Source of the DNA: an uncultured Clostridia bacterium
Lineage (GTDB): Bacteria > Bacillota > Clostridia > Christensenellales > Borkfalkiaceae
Direction of reading: 5' to 3'
DNA: 6,578 nucleotides
NCBI GenBank assembly: GCA_934249215.1
Contig: CAKQKN010000042.1
Location: forward strand, 1 to 6,578
Part shown: in pieces, positions 6,017 to 6,578 of the stretch
Layout: the number at the start of each line of letters is the position of its first letter
Position numbering within the stretch: position 1 is the first letter of the stretch
Position numbers and translations under genes: made by a program
The notes under the pieces: model-generated
Database searches by the model: none
The model's input: the letters and a program-made list of their open reading frames with translations, nothing else
What the model was told of the DNA's origin: nothing

Positions 6017-6578
6017 TGTATACCGTATTTTTAAAAAAGAACGAAGAAAAGCGGATTCTGCGCGGCGAGCCGTGGATATTTGCCAATGAAGTACTGAAAA
6101 TAGACGGGAGTGGAAAGCAAGGCGACGTATGTCGCGTATGCGCTTCGGACGGCAGGTTCGTTGCGCAGGGTTATATAAATCATTTGTCAAAAATCATCGT
6201 CCGCGTTTTGTCGTATAAAGAGGAGCCGATAGACGAGGCGTTTTTCGAAAGAAGGATAAGGGCGGCGGCGGAATATCGGAAAAAGCTCGGATATTCTTCC
6301 GCATACAGAGTCGTTTTCGGCGAATCGGATCTTCTGCCCGCGCTTATCGTCGATAAGTACGGCGATTATCTGTCTTGTCAATTTCTGTCTTTGGGAATGG
6401 ATAAGAGAATAGACATGATCGTCGGAATTCTCGTAAAGATATTTGAGCCGAAAGGCATTTACGAGCGGAGCGACGTCGCCGTGAGAAAGAAAGAGGGACT
6501 TGAAGAAAAAACGGGGCTTTTATATGGCGAAGTTCCCGACGCGGTCCTTATCGAAGAGAACGGATTGAAACTTTTCGT
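6016..6578 (+). CDS. rlmI: RlmI-like 23S rRNA cytosine methyltransferase, N-terminal part
   Basis: A SAM-dependent methyltransferase of the RlmI/YccW class, which makes 5-methylcytosine in 23S rRNA (position 1962 in E. coli). The gene runs off the window: 187 codons are seen of a family length near 390-400. The N-terminal PUA domain (about 1-75) starts with LKKNEEKRILRGEPWIFANEV, matching the KxxxxxLxxxHPWVF pattern of the family. GQG-like spacing is followed by AQGYINHLSKIIVRVLSY. The central RlmI domain (about 76-187) has the typical GESDLLPALIVDKYGDYLSCQF and IYERSDVAVRKKEGL blocks. The SAM-binding fold and catalytic cysteine lie downstream and are not visible. The ATG overlaps the preceding TAA as TAATG and has no Shine-Dalgarno before it (the upstream bases are AATTTTCCATTT). 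Start is probably by re-initiation after the zinc-ribbon gene. The specific target base is inferred from family. Confidence 0.9.
   Translation, partial: MYTVFLKKNEEKRILRGEPWIFANEVLKIDGSGKQGDVCRVCASDGRFVAQGYINHLSKIIVRVLSYKEEPIDEAFFERRIRAAAEYRKKLGYSSAYRVVFGESDLLPALIVDKYGDYLSCQFLSLGMDKRIDMIVGILVKIFEPKGIYERSDVAVRKKEGLEEKTGLLYGEVPDAVLIEENGLKLF

Overview
The window reads as ordinary chromosomal DNA from a low-to-mid GC Firmicute, most likely an uncultured gut-type clostridium. The grounds are the clostridial-looking order polA-coaE-lytic transglycosylase, purine-rich Shine-Dalgarno sites, a textbook sigma-A promoter, and a lipoprotein signal on a secreted protease. The genus cannot be read from the sequence. 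All eight genes lie on the + strand and are densely packed. There is no rRNA, tRNA, CRISPR array, insertion sequence or attachment site that I can see.

Left half (1-2680): the 3' end of polA (DNA polymerase I palm/fingers), then coaE (dephospho-CoA kinase, last step of CoA synthesis), then a membrane-anchored lytic transglycosylase that overlaps coaE by 23 bases. After a 36-base gap comes a CPBP-type intramembrane protease. These four genes probably form the tail of one transcription unit.

Middle (2681-2859): the only sizeable intergenic gap, 179 bases. It holds a near-consensus sigma-A promoter (TTGCCA, 16-base spacer, extended -10 TGGTATAAT) and a leader of about 110 bases. No stretch longer than 300 bases lacks a gene.

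Right half (2860-6578): a second apparent operon of four genes. They are an HtrA-like serine protease predicted to be a surface lipoprotein, a condensation/alcohol-acetyltransferase-like acyltransferase with an HHxxxDG active site, a six-helix membrane protein with an N-terminal zinc ribbon (ATGA overlap with the acyltransferase), and the 5' part of an RlmI-like 23S rRNA methyltransferase (one-base TAATG overlap). The acyltransferase and zinc-ribbon membrane protein are the least understood part. Their translational coupling suggests they work together, perhaps as a membrane-associated acyl-transfer system, but the substrate cannot be read from the sequence.
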